A DNA stretch of 14,973 nucleotides from DASXMX01 sp036794395 (GTDB taxonomy: Bacteria; Planctomycetota; Phycisphaerae; Tepidisphaerales; Tepidisphaeraceae), in assembly GCA_036794395.1 (NCBI GenBank), contig DAIRGS010000174.1, forward strand, positions 1 through 14,973, given 5' to 3'. A program made the position numbers and the translations under genes. The notes under the pieces are model-generated. The model had not been told where the DNA came from and did no database searches. It saw nothing but the letters and a program-made list of their open reading frames with translations. This document shows positions 1 through 7,409 of this stretch, piece after piece (the stretch's first letter is position 1; each line of letters starts with the position of its first letter).

Positions 1-467
1 TGAGCGGAAACCCGACGGCTGTCGCCAATGAGCTTCCGTAATCATTCTAACTCAATACTGTCTAAATCCCCAAGAGAAGGTTGTCCACAGGCTGGACTGA
101 TCGCCACCCGAATCGGCATGTCCATTTGTGACCCTCCCGTGGATGACGTTCAATCCGAAGTGGGCGGAGGTGACGAGCGACCCCTTGAAACGCCGGACCT
201 CTTTTGGCCTCCAAACACGTGCATCGTACCGTTGATGGTGAATCGGACAATTCCGATCGCATGCACTGGATTGGTTCGAGTGCGACAGATTATACAGCCC
301 GTCGCAGGCAACCATGACGGTTTAAGGTGAGTCGCCGATTGACCTACTTACAGACATTTATAGTGGGTCGTCGAGCTCGCCCCTCGCATCACAAACCCAA
401 AAGAATCTTGTCTCCGCGAAAGGCGCTGCGCGCAAGTTAATCGTAGATGGCCCAGCTACGAGGCTAA
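1..467. other. No supportable gene (left-edge non-coding or decayed stretch)
   Basis: I see no convincing gene here. Open frames of 66-100 codons exist on both strands (about 28-330 plus; 52-315 and 62-262 minus) but they overlap each other, have no ribosome binding site and resemble no family I recognise. No strong hairpin, tRNA or repeat was found. The last part must hold the promoter of the regulator that begins near 489, but no convincing -35/-10 pair stands out. Confidence 0.5.
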
Positions 468-488
468 GTGCCTTTGAGGGAAATGGTG

Positions 489-1187
489 GTGCCGACAGTC
501 CTTTTAGTCAGCAACGATCAAAACGCTTGCACTCTCCTGACAACCGTTCTCGAAGCCGAGGGCATGATGGTGGCAGGCCCGGTAGCGGGGGATAGCGCGT
601 TAGAAACTGCGATAGTAAGCGGTCCAAGTCTCATCCTTATGAATGTAAATCCCGCGCGGGTGAAGAGCTTCCAACTCCTACAACATCTGCGTGGACAGAA
701 AAACACCGCATCCACTCCGATCATCGTGTTTGGAGAATCGGCGTGCGAAACGGATTTGGCACTCGCGCTTGAAATGGGCGCCGACGATTATTTCCTTCGG
801 CCCCTGAGACCGACTGAAGTTATTGCAAGGGTCCGTGCGGTTTTGCGCCGATCTGGTGGCGCAGAGCAGACAATTGCTGAGCGCCGGGTCGGACCTTTGG
901 CAATCGACGCACATGCGCATACCGTGACATACCAGGATGAGCCCGTGGCGGTGACACGCACGGAACTATACATCCTGAATCTCTTGGCCGCACACGCGGG
1001 TACGGTCGTTACCCGAGAGCAGATCATCCATGTGTGTCGAAAGAGCGAGCATCCGGTGCTGCCTCGATCCGTAGACGTCCACATCCGCTCAATCCGAAGA
1101 AAACTCCGGGGCGGCGCTCATCTGGTCATGACGATTCGTGCAGTAGGATATCGCCTCAAAGGCGCCAGAGAAATCCACCTGGAATGA
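489..1187 (+). CDS. OmpR/PhoB-type regulator with a fully degenerate (non-phosphorylatable) receiver
   Basis: This is a DNA-binding transcription regulator of 232 aa. The N-terminal ~115 residues have the receiver fold, and residues ~130-225 form an OmpR-type winged helix (TRTELYILNLLA, recognition segment RSVDVHIRSIRRKL, and the terminal hairpin IRAVGYRLKG). Every phosphorylation residue of the receiver is replaced. The usual acidic pair after strand 1 is Ser-Asn (LLVSND), the phospho-acceptor Asp is Asn52 (LILMNVN), the Thr/Ser is Gly (IIVFGES) and the Lys is Arg (YFLRPL). It therefore probably works independently of phosphate, through dimerisation or a ligand. The start is uncertain: GTG 468, ATG 483 and GTG 489 share the frame. 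GTG 489 is preferred because GAGGG (476-480) lies 8 nt before it. No sensor kinase is adjacent. Family assignment is firm; the regulated genes are unknown. Confidence 0.9.
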   Translation: MPTVLLVSNDQNACTLLTTVLEAEGMMVAGPVAGDSALETAIVSGPSLILMNVNPARVKSFQLLQHLRGQKNTASTPIIVFGESACETDLALALEMGADDYFLRPLRPTEVIARVRAVLRRSGGAEQTIAERRVGPLAIDAHAHTVTYQDEPVAVTRTELYILNLLAAHAGTVVTREQIIHVCRKSEHPVLPRSVDVHIRSIRRKLRGGAHLVMTIRAVGYRLKGAREIHLE

Positions 1188-1240
1188 GCCGTTACTGCAT
1201 TGACGGCGGGCATTGGCTCAAATTCCAATGCTCAAACGAA

Positions 1241-1276
1241 GAAAAAGGCGGGCCACCACGCTTTACGTGATGGCCC
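1241..1276 (-). terminator. Rho-independent terminator of the HDOD gene
   Basis: The arms GGGCCACCACG (1250-1260) and CGTGATGGCCC (1266-1276) pair over 11 positions with one mismatch around the loop CTTTA. Read on the minus strand, the hairpin is followed by CCTTTTTCTTC, a good U-tract, 42 nt after the stop of the minus-strand gene. On the plus strand no U-tract follows, so it would act on the convergent regulator gene only weakly. Confidence 0.8.
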
Positions 1277-1317
1277 ACCGGGGAGAGACAACTTTGCGCT
1301 CCACCCCGATTGGAAAT

Positions 1318-3123
1318 TCATGCTGCGGACGCCCGAATGGATGACGAAATACTTGCCAGGCATGCTTTCATCGTCTCTGCCAATTGCGGCATTTGTACCG
1401 GAAGCTTATGCGAGCTTCCGAAGGATCCTGCTGAAATGTGCTGTGGATCAACGCCACTCAGGTAGATTACGGGCTTAGCACGGATCGAGGTCGCCTTGAG
1501 CAGCTCACTGATCTGTTGCTGTAAGGTGAGCGGATTGCACTGTCGGGCGGCGGCGAGAACGACTACATCACAGGCATCCAGCTCCGACGCAAGGGCCGGA
1601 AGCTTGGCGTGGACCTCGACAACCCCGACCATTCTCAACCAAGCGACCAACGGATCAAAATCAGCGTATCCAGGATGCCGGGAGTACCAGATGCGCACGT
1701 CACTTTTGTCGATCGTTGGTCGGCACAATGCCGGTATCTCACGCGACGTAACTCCCGACAACATGTTGACCATCGTAAGTGATTCGGACCGCAGGATAAA
1801 ATCGTCCAGAACAGGTGTCGCCCCCTTTTCAAAAACACCACGGCATTCGGAAATCGAAAACGGTGTGATGGACGCATCTGGTCCAGAAGGGAGCATCAGG
1901 GCATTGGCGTACATATTGGCCATGCGCAGAGCGCGAGCCAGGATACTTCCGTTGCCGGCTTGCGGCCCGAGGGCTGATCGTTCAAGCACTTCTTCAATTG
2001 GCACCGTTATCATCGGTGGCAGCCCCATCTTGCGAAGCAATGCGACTGCCAGCTCATGGTACGGGAGCCCCAAGACAACAGATCGCGATCGGTAGGTCGG
2101 CTCGCCTGATTGCTTGGAGAGGTCGGCCGCTGCGGTGTATTCTTCCGGGAACTGTTGTGAAAGGGCTAACTCGGTGAGATCGTGACAAAGCCCCACAAGA
2201 TGCGCAGCGCCGGGCGGCGCGGCATCACTGACGGGGACTATGCGCTCCATAATCGCGGCGACTGCGAAGGAGTGCTGCCAGAACCGCAGAACATCAAGGG
2301 AAGAAGGCCCTTCCGGGGTGAAAGATTCAAAGATCCCCACGGACAGGACCATCGTCCTTACACCCGAAGTTCCTATATTCCGCACGGCATCGTCAACGCT
2401 GGTAATGCGCGGTTTTTGAGAAACAAATGCCGCGGAGTTGGCCACCTGCAAGACGCGCGCGGCCAGGACCGGATCACGTTTGAGCGCTTGGACAACGTCG
2501 GAGATCGCGCCGCGAGGCGAGTTGACCAATCCGATGATTTCCGTCACCACTCCGGGAAGCGTCTTTGCCTGCGTGCAGGCTTCAACGCGTGACAGCGTCT
2601 GCTCCCGCGACAGCCGCCGGCTCGAACTGGGGACAATTCCAGTTGTCTCAAGAACGGTGGTGGGTGGCAGGATCGGCATGGCCGCGATTGGCCTAGCCAA
2701 AGCTGTTGCAACTTCAGGCGCTATCGAATCACTCGTCCGAACATTTTTCTGAACGCGAATCAATAGTTCCGCAAGCGAAAACCGTTGCTTCAGCATGTAA
2801 TCGCGTATTCCCAACTGTCCGGCACGAAGCACTGACGCCTTATCCATGAGCTCGGTCAGGACGATGACAGCCGGACGGTGGCCTTTTGATGTCTGACGAA
2901 GGGTCTCGATCAACCGCAATACACCGCTATCCGTGGCCGGATCAATGATCAATAGGTCGGGCTTGGTGGACGACAAGACCACTGTCGCCTGGGCACTGTT
3001 TTGAGCGCAAGCCACTTCAAAGCCCGCTCCTTCCAACGTCTTAGCCAGGAGCTCTCGGCAGATCGGCGAGGCGTCGATAATGAGAATTTGTGGCATATGA
3101 CACCGGATTGATTCGAGTCGCAT
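1318..3123 (-). CDS. REC-HDOD signalling protein with a C-terminal receiver-like domain
   Basis: Probable cytoplasmic signal-output protein of 601 aa. Residues ~12-130 are a receiver with phospho-acceptor Asp61 (LLIIDPATD), Thr90 (VIVLTE) and Lys112 (MLKQR); only one residue of the acidic pair (Asp17) is kept. Residues ~175-385 are an HDOD domain, a non-catalytic HD relative found in signalling proteins, seen in LSRVEACTQAKTLPGVV, the RDPVLAARVLQVANSAAF stretch and the region around GLCHDLTELAL. Residues ~470-590 again alternate strand and helix like a receiver (DVRIWYS, CDVVVLAA, PVIYLSG, KLPVQMPQLAETMKA) but have Ala where the phospho-Asp would be. The start may instead be ATG 3096 (MPQILIIDA); ATG 3123 has AAGGAG only 2 nt upstream. 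The gene is transcribed alone, diverging from the ECF gene and ending at the terminator at 1241-1276. Its target is unknown. Confidence 0.88.
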   Translation of the reverse strand: MRLESIRCHMPQILIIDASPICRELLAKTLEGAGFEVACAQNSAQATVVLSSTKPDLLIIDPATDSGVLRLIETLRQTSKGHRPAVIVLTELMDKASVLRAGQLGIRDYMLKQRFSLAELLIRVQKNVRTSDSIAPEVATALARPIAAMPILPPTTVLETTGIVPSSSRRLSREQTLSRVEACTQAKTLPGVVTEIIGLVNSPRGAISDVVQALKRDPVLAARVLQVANSAAFVSQKPRITSVDDAVRNIGTSGVRTMVLSVGIFESFTPEGPSSLDVLRFWQHSFAVAAIMERIVPVSDAAPPGAAHLVGLCHDLTELALSQQFPEEYTAAADLSKQSGEPTYRSRSVVLGLPYHELAVALLRKMGLPPMITVPIEEVLERSALGPQAGNGSILARALRMANMYANALMLPSGPDASITPFSISECRGVFEKGATPVLDDFILRSESLTMVNMLSGVTSREIPALCRPTIDKSDVRIWYSRHPGYADFDPLVAWLRMVGVVEVHAKLPALASELDACDVVVLAAARQCNPLTLQQQISELLKATSIRAKPVIYLSGVDPQHISAGSFGSSHKLPVQMPQLAETMKACLASISSSIRASAA

Positions 3124-3401
3124 TGCTCCTTGGATGATGTATTCATCGGAGCCGTCGCCCCTTCAATTTCAGTCGCTCTGAAAAAACACCATTTGCACAC
3201 AATTGGTTGGACGGGAACACCTCCAATATGAATGCTACTCCATACAACTCGGGCGATTTGCCTCCCCTAAACAGGTGATTGCGTATCCATTTAATGCGGC
3301 GTATCCAGTGATTTGCCATGAGACTCCTGGCACAAGCAGCGGACTGCGGCGGCCTGGAGTGATTCGCGATGGCGCGGCCTGTGGGGCAAGCGTATCTGCA
3401 T

Positions 3402-3430
3402 TTGCGTGTATGGGCGATCGGTTTTAGAAT
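3402..3430 (+). promoter_or_regulatory. Candidate sigma-70-type promoter of the ECF gene
   Basis: TTGCGT (3402-3407) and TAGAAT (3425-3430) are separated by 17 nt. The -10 overlaps the ATG at 3429, so if this promoter is real, transcription would begin near 3437 and translation at ATG 3447 with a ~10-nt leader and no Shine-Dalgarno sequence. This is inferred from consensus matching only. Confidence 0.35.
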
Positions 3431-4616
3431 GGATCGCACACATCTCATGCAAACTGCCGATGCCGAGTTACTCGTGTTGTACGTAGAGCAGAGATCCGAG
3501 CGTGCTTTCCGCGAAATCGTGGAACGGCATACGAAGCTCGTCCACTCTATTTGCCACCGCAAGCTGCGCGACAGACATTTGGCAGAAGATGCGACGCAAA
3601 AGGTCTTCATGACGTTTGCGTCTAAAGCGAAACAACTTCAGCCCGGTCCGCTGGAAGGGTATCTGGCCATGATGGCCATCCACATATCGGCATCCACCCG
3701 GCGCCAAAGGGCTTCTGCTGAAAAGCGCGAGCGAGTTCTCCAAGAGAGACAAGCGCAGACAAACAAGCCGACCCAGGCTGACCCGCGATTGATGAAGCTG
3801 GATGAGGCCCTAGACCGCCTTAGCGAAAAATATCGGGAGCCGGTCACATTGCGCTATATTGAAGGGATGAGCATCGAAGCGGTGGCTTTAGCATTAGATT
3901 TAACGCCCCTGGCAGTGAAAAAGCGTCTCATGCGCGCTCTCACCCAGTTGCGTGAAAAAATGAATGTTCAAGGCTTTGGAATATCGATGGCCTTGGTCGC
4001 GGGGATGCTTGATCGTCTCCATGAACCACTGCCGTCACACGGCCTCGCTGCTCGAATCGCTTCGACCGTGCTATCTTCGCCGCCTATTTCAGCTTCGCAT
4101 GGACGCGGACTAAGGCCCCAAATCACCCCACGCGTTGCGTTGGGGATCGGCGCGGCGATGGCGATCACGACAATTGCGATCGTTTCTCTATCGCCCCGCC
4201 AAGTAACCCCTCTCACATCACCACAAGTTCTCGGGGTGACGCCGCCCCAAGTCCAGTTGCCCCCCGTGTCCAAGGTTTCGTCTCTTGCCCTGAATCAAAA
4301 GCTTGCACGCAAACTTCCGGGCTTGATCAATCAGCAAACGCGTTTCGAATTCGCCTTGACACTACTGCAAGACGCAAGCGGAGTCCCGGTTGAGGGTCGA
4401 TGGGACACGATTGCGGCGACGGGGGTCACGCGTGACACCCATATTACATTGCAGGCAAAAAGCAGCACGGTCTTGGAGCAGCTGGAGGCGGTACTGCGAA
4501 CGGTATCACCATCCGGGAAGCTGGAATGTTACGTATCGGAGGATGGAAAAATAATCGTCCAGCCCCAGCGGGGTTCAACCTCCACATCGGCTCGCGTTTC
4601 GGCTGCCGAGCACTAA
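3429..4616 (+). CDS. ECF sigma factor fused to a membrane helix and STN/secretin-N-like domain
   Basis: Sigma-70-family ECF factor of 395 aa, about twice the usual ECF length. Region 2 is at residues ~27-90 (ERHTKLVHSICHRKL, HLAEDATQKVFMTFASKA). Region 4 is at ~125-178 (LDRLSEKYREPVTLRYIEG, then LTPLAVKKRLMRALTQLREK). After a linker comes one membrane segment at ~235-254 (RVALGIGAAMAITTIAIVSL). A Pro/Gln-rich spacer then leads to a C-terminal domain, ~300-380, resembling the STN domain of secretins and TonB receptors (FEFALTLLQDASGVPVEGRW, THITLQAKSSTVLEQLEAVL, YVSEDGKIIVQ). The sigma part would be cytoplasmic and the tail extracytoplasmic, suggesting a one-protein signal-to-transcription device without a separate anti-sigma factor. 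ATG 3429 is used; ATG 3447 is an alternative. The best guess for its targets is the operon starting 190 bp downstream, which is inference. Confidence 0.88.
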   Translation: MDRTHLMQTADAELLVLYVEQRSERAFREIVERHTKLVHSICHRKLRDRHLAEDATQKVFMTFASKAKQLQPGPLEGYLAMMAIHISASTRRQRASAEKRERVLQERQAQTNKPTQADPRLMKLDEALDRLSEKYREPVTLRYIEGMSIEAVALALDLTPLAVKKRLMRALTQLREKMNVQGFGISMALVAGMLDRLHEPLPSHGLAARIASTVLSSPPISASHGRGLRPQITPRVALGIGAAMAITTIAIVSLSPRQVTPLTSPQVLGVTPPQVQLPPVSKVSSLALNQKLARKLPGLINQQTRFEFALTLLQDASGVPVEGRWDTIAATGVTRDTHITLQAKSSTVLEQLEAVLRTVSPSGKLECYVSEDGKIIVQPQRGSTSTSARVSAAEH

Positions 4617-4807
4617 TCCCATCGCGATTTCAGAAATTCCTTTCTCCGCCCCCCATCCCGCAAATGATTCATTAGCAATTACTTATGCAGCTTGGGTGAG
4701 GCGAAACGTCGGCAACTCACGACTAATCTACAAGAATTGTGTCTCCTCGCTGCCCGTCTGAAGTCAGTCAACAGCGTACGGAAGCACACGATAGTCAGAG
4801 GAGTGAC

Positions 4808-5995
4808 ATGGGTAAGCTCTCCCATTGCGGCAGGGTCGGCCGCGGAATGGCCGGTGCATTGGCTTTGATTTGCGCACTGGCAGTGGTCATAGTTTCGTTT
4901 CTTGCCACACGCGATGATGCCGTTGATTCGTTGTGGAACTCCATCCACCCCAACAGCATGGCCCATGAGGTGACGTCCGAGGGGGGGACGTCCACCTTGG
5001 TGGATATCCCCCTGGCTCTGATAAGCGACTATTACGAGCACGGCCTGGAACATGCGCCGCCCCGTGATCCGAGCGGCGTCATGCAGAAGCGAGAGGCCTA
5101 CTACCGACCACCTTCTGACCCAGTGAGCTTCATTCGATCTAAACTCTCAAGCCAGCCGGCTGATATTGAATTGGGAAATCTGTTGACTGCCTGGGAACAC
5201 CAATGGCTCCATGGGCAGCTGGCCAGCACGGACACGATTAGCAGATTTGAACAGACCGCTCGATCGTCTTCGCTAGACGCGATCGCGCTTTTGCACGCGG
5301 CCAAGGGCTTTCAGTTTCTCGATGGAGACACCTTGGCGGCGGGCTTCATCCATGCCGGCTTGGCCAAGGCTCAAATCGAATGCGCCGATATCCGAAGGGG
5401 AGATTCACGCTCGATTAATCTGCTCAATCAATTGGATCAAACCAAGTGTCTCTGGAACCTCAAGGACTTCCCGGCCGTGGAAGCCAGATTTGTGCTTGCG
5501 CGACGGCTGTATCCACCCTTGAGCGTGGAATCCAGGCGGGCGGGTTATCTGCTGGCCGATGCCTTGTTTTATCAAAAGCGGTTTAGGGAAGCCGAATCGC
5601 TCATTGAGACCGTCATGGCCGAGCATCGGCAGGTGGGGGATCTTGGCGCTCTGGACCGAGGGGATCTATACGAGATGAACTTTCAGTTGGGTTACTTGCA
5701 GTTCGCTGCCGGTGATCTTGAAGCGTCGATTTCAAATCTGAAGCGCGTGCGCGGGGGCGGCGAACATGATCAGGTGGCAGCGGATGCTCTGTTCCGCGCG
5801 CTTCTCCAAGTGGGTTCGGCAGGCGAAGCACAAAGTGCGTTTCAGGAATTTAACAGCCGATTCAAGACACCCAGCGCGAAAGCATCCGCGCGGGCCACCG
5901 ATCTCGAAGAGGCTATTCAGCTTAAGGAATGGCGGCATCAAATGACGTTGATCGAGAGCATCTCCCCAACCGCCCTCGATAACGGCACGCCATAA
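4808..5995 (+). CDS. Membrane-anchored helical-repeat (TPR-like) protein, first paralogue
   Basis: Unknown function; 395 aa. A hydrophobic segment at residues ~14-33 (GMAGALALICALAVVIVSFL) anchors it, leaving a large, mostly helical periplasmic part. Residues ~180-375 look like tetratricopeptide-type repeats (paired helices with Ala at packing positions, e.g. GYLLADALFYQKRFREAESL and LGYLQFAAGDLEASISNLKR), which usually mediate protein-protein contacts. It is clearly paralogous to the minus-strand gene at 10473-11594: both have PLAL.(S/D)D(Y/F)YEH, GVMQ.RE..Y, LDQTK..., LYP.LSVESRRA and ADALF, with 33 identities in the 46-residue stretch from LDQTK to ADALF. The start is fixed by GAGGAG just before ATG 4808; an in-frame GTG at 4739 lacks this. 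Only 26 nt separate it from the cysteine-rich peptide gene, so it is probably the first gene of that operon. Confidence 0.88.
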   Translation: MGKLSHCGRVGRGMAGALALICALAVVIVSFLATRDDAVDSLWNSIHPNSMAHEVTSEGGTSTLVDIPLALISDYYEHGLEHAPPRDPSGVMQKREAYYRPPSDPVSFIRSKLSSQPADIELGNLLTAWEHQWLHGQLASTDTISRFEQTARSSSLDAIALLHAAKGFQFLDGDTLAAGFIHAGLAKAQIECADIRRGDSRSINLLNQLDQTKCLWNLKDFPAVEARFVLARRLYPPLSVESRRAGYLLADALFYQKRFREAESLIETVMAEHRQVGDLGALDRGDLYEMNFQLGYLQFAAGDLEASISNLKRVRGGGEHDQVAADALFRALLQVGSAGEAQSAFQEFNSRFKTPSAKASARATDLEEAIQLKEWRHQMTLIESISPTALDNGTP

Positions 5996-6021
5996 ACCAA
6001 AACCAAGGAAGGATACTCTTC

Positions 6022-6324
6022 ATGTCCGCCGGTTCAAAACTCGTTATGAATCTCCTCTGTGCCGCCGGAATGGCGGTAGCAATCGCGGCATTTCAATTTC
6101 TTCCTCGAACATTGGCTGGCAGCCGCGCTCTTACAGCCTTGGGAGGATGCGGATCCGGCCTGTGCAGCGATCAGAAATCGGGCCTGTGCGCCTTCGCCGG
6201 CGACGCTTGCGCGGGCTATGCCGAGTGTGCTCCGAGCGACCAGGGCCCCTATATCTGCACTCCTCAACAATATTGCACGTCGACGGGCTGCGGTGGAGTC
6301 TTCAACGGTGGAAGCTGCAAGTAA
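6022..6324 (+). CDS. Small exported cysteine-rich peptide precursor with Gly-Gly before a nine-Cys segment
   Basis: This 100-aa exported peptide is not a family I recognise. Residues 1-~33 are a long signal-like leader (Lys6, hydrophobic core LVMNLLCAAGMAVAIAAFQF). The sequence ALTALGG at 36-42 then precedes a segment holding nine cysteines (43, 48, 56, 63, 69, 79, 85, 90, 99), rich in Gly, Ser and Ala and lacking Trp. Cleavage could occur at the signal peptide (after LAG, residue 33) or after Gly41-Gly42, the kind of site C39 proteases use; the latter would release a 58-residue peptide starting with Cys43. The ribosome site GGAAGGA precedes ATG 6022. It lies 26 nt after the repeat-protein gene and 29 nt before the LolA-like gene, upstream of C39/rhodanese and MauE genes, so it is the natural candidate substrate of the operon. 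An odd number of Cys leaves one free thiol or an intermolecular bond. Confidence 0.85.
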   Translation: MSAGSKLVMNLLCAAGMAVAIAAFQFLPRTLAGSRALTALGGCGSGLCSDQKSGLCAFAGDACAGYAECAPSDQGPYICTPQQYCTSTGCGGVFNGGSCK

Positions 6325-6353
6325 GCAATCACTTGACGCGAAGGAGAACTCCG

Positions 6354-7409
6354 ATGCGAGTGTACTTGGTTCCTGCATTGTTTTTTTTATTCACCTGCGC
6401 CACCGCGATCGGTGGGAAATCGTCGACGGGGACAATAGGAAACACTTCGGGTAGATCCGGCGTCTTTGGTGATCACTGGCTCATTCGCTGTGAAATCAAG
6501 GGGACGGTTTCGATGGGGTTGCCACGAGGCAATGATCGAACCAAGGATTTTACCCTCAAATGCACGTGTCTCCGCGATGCAGATCGGTTTGATGCGCAGA
6601 CCATACGCTACGAGGGCGAATTGCCAATAGTGGGATGGCGGAGCATTCTAAAAGGGCTTTACATTTCGTACCAGATGCCCCCGCGTGGCCAAACCGTGCC
6701 GTCAGGTTACTGCGCAGTCACCGGAGATCACTTAGTGGGTGCAGTGCTGCCGAGCGGCGTGGGAACCTTCGAGGGTTACATGGCTGGTGATTACATCAGC
6801 ATCACGGAAATCAAACAACTCGCCTCGGAAGTGGCTCTTTCGCAGGACACCATGGAGGGGCACGCATGTGACGTGGTGAGCCTTGATTCGGCCGATTATG
6901 GGCATTATCAAATCTGGCATGACGCCACCCTCCACCTTCCCCGCAAGGTGGTCGTGAAAAAAATGCCGCGGAATTATGCCGGTCAATTGCGCCTGGATCA
7001 ATGGAGCCCCCGGACCCCTGATGGAAGCCCTGGTCCATCACCGATTACCGAAATGCTTTTCACCATGGACCAGGCGGAGTTTGACAGGGTGCAAGATCAT
7101 TGGTTGCCCGTCTCGTTTCGGATGACGCGGGTGCTGCATTATGCCGATGGAAATTCCGAAACAACCCTGATGCATTGGCGCCGGACGGGAATCAATTTGA
7201 ATCCGAATCCATTGCCGCAGGGCGCTTTCACCCCTGAGATGCGCCAAGGGGCACACCTCATCAACCTGGCCGAGCCACATTTGCCGTTGCAATGGAAAGA
7301 CGGCCGAGCAATTCCACGGGTCGACGAAGGACTTGTCGCCCAGATGAATCGTACCGCCGAATCGCTGAGAAAGCAGCTACGTGCCTCCTCCGACCGGAGC
7401 CCACGATGA
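6354..7409 (+). CDS. Exported LolA-like protein (function unknown)
   Basis: 351 aa with a signal peptide (MRVYLVPALFFLFTCATA). The mature part alternates short beta-strands and polar turns, and includes EGHACDVVSLDSADYG, then HYQIWHDATLHLPRKVVVKK and MLFTMDQAEFDRVQDHWLPV. This pattern resembles the LolA-like beta-sheet fold that binds hydrophobic ligands or lipoprotein tails in the periplasm. I assign the fold tentatively, not the function. Five cysteines remain after the signal (46, 70, 72, 120, 172), fitting a redox-linked operon. Residue 15 is Cys, but LFTC is a poor lipobox, so lipidation is unlikely. The start is fixed by AAGGAG (6341-6346) 7 nt before ATG 6354; the longer open frame upstream overlaps the peptide gene and is rejected. 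The stop overlaps the next start as ATGA, implying coupled translation with the C39/rhodanese gene. Confidence 0.85.
   Translation: MRVYLVPALFFLFTCATAIGGKSSTGTIGNTSGRSGVFGDHWLIRCEIKGTVSMGLPRGNDRTKDFTLKCTCLRDADRFDAQTIRYEGELPIVGWRSILKGLYISYQMPPRGQTVPSGYCAVTGDHLVGAVLPSGVGTFEGYMAGDYISITEIKQLASEVALSQDTMEGHACDVVSLDSADYGHYQIWHDATLHLPRKVVVKKMPRNYAGQLRLDQWSPRTPDGSPGPSPITEMLFTMDQAEFDRVQDHWLPVSFRMTRVLHYADGNSETTLMHWRRTGINLNPNPLPQGAFTPEMRQGAHLINLAEPHLPLQWKDGRAIPRVDEGLVAQMNRTAESLRKQLRASSDRSPR

Noticed and set aside
81..89. TTGTCCACA, one mismatch from a DnaA box
   Set aside because: A single copy without an AT-rich region or further boxes does not indicate an origin.
28..330. Overlapping 66-100 codon frames on both strands at the left edge, including a possible PilZ-like minus-strand frame
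   Set aside because: No ribosome sites, no family motifs; the PilZ-type D/NxSxxG spacing is not met.
3212..3240. GGAAC (ECF-type -35) upstream of the sigma gene as an autoregulated promoter
   Set aside because: No CGTC-like -10 at 16-17 nt spacing.
6022..6324. Methylamine dehydrogenase small subunit (MauA) suggested by the Cys richness and nearby MauE
   Set aside because: The peptide is too short, has no Trp for the TTQ cofactor, and no large subunit or MauD is present.
6147..6353. Longer N-terminal extension of the LolA-like gene overlapping the peptide gene
   Set aside because: The strong AAGGAG site and signal peptide both place the start at 6354; the extension is an out-of-frame reading of the peptide gene.
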